Shown here: piece by piece, positions 62,706 to 64,000 of the stretch
Layout of the letters: each line of letters starts with the position of its first letter
Numbering within the stretch: the stretch's first letter is position 1
Source of the DNA: Gordius sp. MW1
Taxonomy: Eukaryota; Nematomorpha; Gordioida; Gordea; Gordiidae
Assembly: GCA_964036665.1 (NCBI GenBank)
Contig: OZ038531.1
Span: 12,896,168 to 12,960,167, forward strand
Direction of reading: 5' to 3'
Length of the DNA: 64,000 nucleotides
Position numbers and translations under genes: made by a program
The notes under the pieces: model-generated
Database searches by the model: none
What the model saw: the letters and a program-made list of their open reading frames with translations, nothing else
Told to the model about the DNA's origin: nothing

Positions 62706-63050
62706 GATTGACTCCCCAAAAGAACTTTTAAGCAGCGAAAACTCTCATTTTGACAAAAGACAACGTTTTATTGTTGCCATTAGTTTGATGTATCGCATCG
62801 TGAGTGCTTAATTTTTGAAACATGCTCCACGTAATCATGATTTTAAAGAAATAGTTTTCTGATTCTGATAAATTTTCACTTTTTATCATGGAAATCACGT
62901 CAGAAAACGACAACTTTCATCGGGTGAATAGTATTGAAACAAAAAAATGTGAAAATTTTCTAAGAAAAAAAATATTTTTTTTGTTATTTTATGTGAAAGA
63001 GCTTGAAAAAATATATAGAAGTAAGCCTAATTAAGAATCCTATTATCCTC
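62706..63050 (+). repeat. Family B monomer 6 (first of tetramer copy 2)
   Basis: Matches monomer 2 in tttcactttttatcatgg, cacgtcag and catcgggtg, with private gtttgatgtatcg and gctccacgtaatc. Its 5' end (cctcgattgactcccc) instead groups it with monomers 1, 5 and 7. Confidence 0.87.
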
Positions 63051-63381
63051 GATTGACTCCCCAAAATTAAGCAGCGAAAACTCTCATTTTGACAAAAGAC
63101 AACGTTTTATTGTTGCTATTAGTTGGTTGTATCGCAGCGTGAGTGCTTAATTTTTGAAAACTGCTCTATGCAATCATGATTTTAAAGAAATAGTTTTTTG
63201 CTCCGGATAAATTTTTACTTTTTATCATGGAAATCACGTCAGAAAACGACAACTTCATCAATAGTATTGAAACAAAAAAATGTGAAAAGTTTTGAGGTAA
63301 AAAATTTTTTTTTTAGTTATTTTATGTGAAAGAGCTTGAAAAAATATATAAAAGTAAGCCAATTTGAAAATCCTATTATCC
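63051..63381 (+). repeat. Family B monomer 7 (331 bp)
   Basis: Matches monomer 3 in gaaaactgctctatgc and tttgctccggataaa. It lacks the agaactttt stretch near 63065 (ccaaaattaagcagcg) and has a short deletion leaving ttcatcaatagtattg near 63252. Confidence 0.87.
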
Positions 63382-63724
63382 GATTGATTCCCGAAAAGAA
63401 CTTTTAAGCAGCGAAAACTCTCATTTTGACAAAAGACAACGTTTTATTGTTGCCATTAGTTTGTTGTATCGCATCGTGAGTGCTTAATTTTTTAAACATG
63501 CTCCATGCAATCATGATTTTAAAGAAATGGTTTTCTGATTCTGATAAATTTTTACTTTTTATCATGGAAATCACGTCTGAAAACGACAACTTTTATCGGA
63601 TGAATAGTATTGAAACAAAAAAATGTGAAAAGTTTTGAGGTAAAAAAATTTATTTTTAGTTATTTTATGTGAAAGAGCTTGAAAAAATATATAAAAGTAA
63701 GCCAATTTGAAAATCCTATTATCC
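63382..63724 (+). repeat. Family B monomer 8
   Basis: Matches monomer 4 in cacgtctg, atcggatg and gttttgaggtaaaaaaattt. It starts gattgattcccg, a variant shared only with monomer 9. Confidence 0.87.
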
Positions 63725-64000
63725 GATTGATTCCCGAAAAGAACTTTTAAGCAGCGAAAACTCTCATTTTGACAAAAGACAACGTTTTATTGTTGCCATT
63801 ATTTTGTTGTATCGCATCGTGAGTGCTTAATTTTTTAAACATGCTCCATGCAATCATGATTTTAAAGAAATGCTTTTCTGATTCTGATAAATTTTTACTT
63901 TTTATCATTTAAATCACGTCTGAAAACGACAACTTTCATGGGATGAATAGTAGTGAAACAAAAAAATGTGAAAATTTTCAAAGAAAAAAATTTATTTTTT
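63725..64000 (+). repeat. Family B monomer 9 (partial at window end)
   Basis: 276 bp before the window ends. It shares catttaaatcacgtctg with monomer 5 and gattgattcccg with monomer 8. The array continues beyond the window. Confidence 0.87.

Larger units (their letters stand above)
61001..64000 (+). repeat. Satellite family B array (~343 bp monomer, nine copies)
   Basis: A second tandem array in the same orientation. Monomers phased on gattgactcc start at 61011, 61354, 61696, 62020, 62362, 62706, 63051, 63382 and 63725, so periods are 343, 342, 324, 342, 344, 345, 331 and 343 bp; the last copy is cut by the window end. Landmarks are gcagcgaaaactctcatttt, gacaaaagacaacgtttta, gtgagtgcttaatttt and atcacgt. 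Family A landmarks such as gatatcgaaaactttca are absent, but the two families align (see the junction and shared-core entries). B monomers differ from one another more than neighbouring A monomers do in the last 7 kb of A. No coding or RNA gene is visible. Confidence 0.97.

Noticed and set aside
61376..63589. 61-68 codon minus-strand frames in family B monomers
   Set aside because: Present in only five of nine monomers, disrupted by small indels in the others, similar to no protein I recognise, and explained by monomer similarity.
1..64000. CRISPR array
   Set aside because: The repeat unit is ~350 bp with no short repeat/spacer alternation and no cas genes.
1..64000. tRNA- or 5S-derived repeat with internal Pol III promoter
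   Set aside because: No adjacent A-box and B-box match was found on either strand; the closest B-box-like word (ggtgaatttcg, minus strand) lacks the required bases.
1..64000. Transposon or retroelement insertion, long terminal repeats, target-site duplications
   Set aside because: The monomer phase is continuous apart from small deletions and the single A/B joint, and no non-satellite sequence is present.

Overview
The whole 64 kb window is tandemly repeated satellite DNA. I see no gene, RNA gene, transposon, CRISPR array, origin or unique-sequence segment in it. The array type (complex ~350 bp monomers, very AT-rich, organised into higher-order repeats) points to heterochromatin or pericentromeric/subtelomeric DNA of a eukaryote. 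An insect or other small invertebrate is plausible, but nothing in the sequence identifies the species. All monomers lie head-to-tail in one orientation; I found no inverted block.

Layout. Satellite family A fills 1-61000 with about 175 monomers, mostly 346-356 bp, each recognisable by aggtcgaaaaaaatattt, gcattatgtccttg, gatatcgaaaactttca and ggtttatggttgaac. A second family, B, fills 61001-64000 with nine monomers of 324-345 bp, the last cut by the window end. A and B are diverged relatives: they align in the same order over most of the monomer. They meet at a sharp, out-of-phase junction at about 61000.

Family A monomers fall into subtypes, mostly distinguished by the block after gcattatgtccttg. 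Legend used below: P (ccacggggggg), A (cacgggtgaag then agattgag, often ending aaataaagg), C (gctaagaatc, 356 bp), K (ttacaatctcg; in the first 15 kb also a 7-bp deletion, gtgtatttgtg), R (ttaggatctcg with gcacctgg), G (gcagggggg), D (agactgag), S (agtctgag), Q (gcaagggtg), L (cttgagag with gatatcgtgaac). Monomers are phased from aaaattttgagg.

Regions. (I) 1-17650: P/A/C/K mixture with a ~2.1 kb hexamer P-A-C-C-P'-K in tandem (1759-5970) and a duplication of roughly 1-8600 at 10075-17650, the copy lacking three monomers. (II) 17651-25157: irregular mosaic with many short monomers and two 437-bp monomers. (III) 25158-53427: D-rich mosaic marked by cttttgaaag, with a second hexamer in tandem (35594-39797), a ~3 kb duplication 8.04 kb apart, and a trimer block found three times up to 27 kb apart. 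(IV) 53428-61000: regular hexamer G-R-S-R-A-S up to the boundary with B. Family B shows its own four-monomer periodicity of ~1.36 kb.

The biological content is therefore repeat architecture: repeated rounds of unequal exchange, gene conversion and local amplification, with two related families side by side. The short minus-strand reading frames that recur at monomer spacing are by-products of the repeat, not genes. Exact monomer boundaries and duplication ends were read by eye; expect errors of a few bases for boundaries and some tens of bases for duplication ends.
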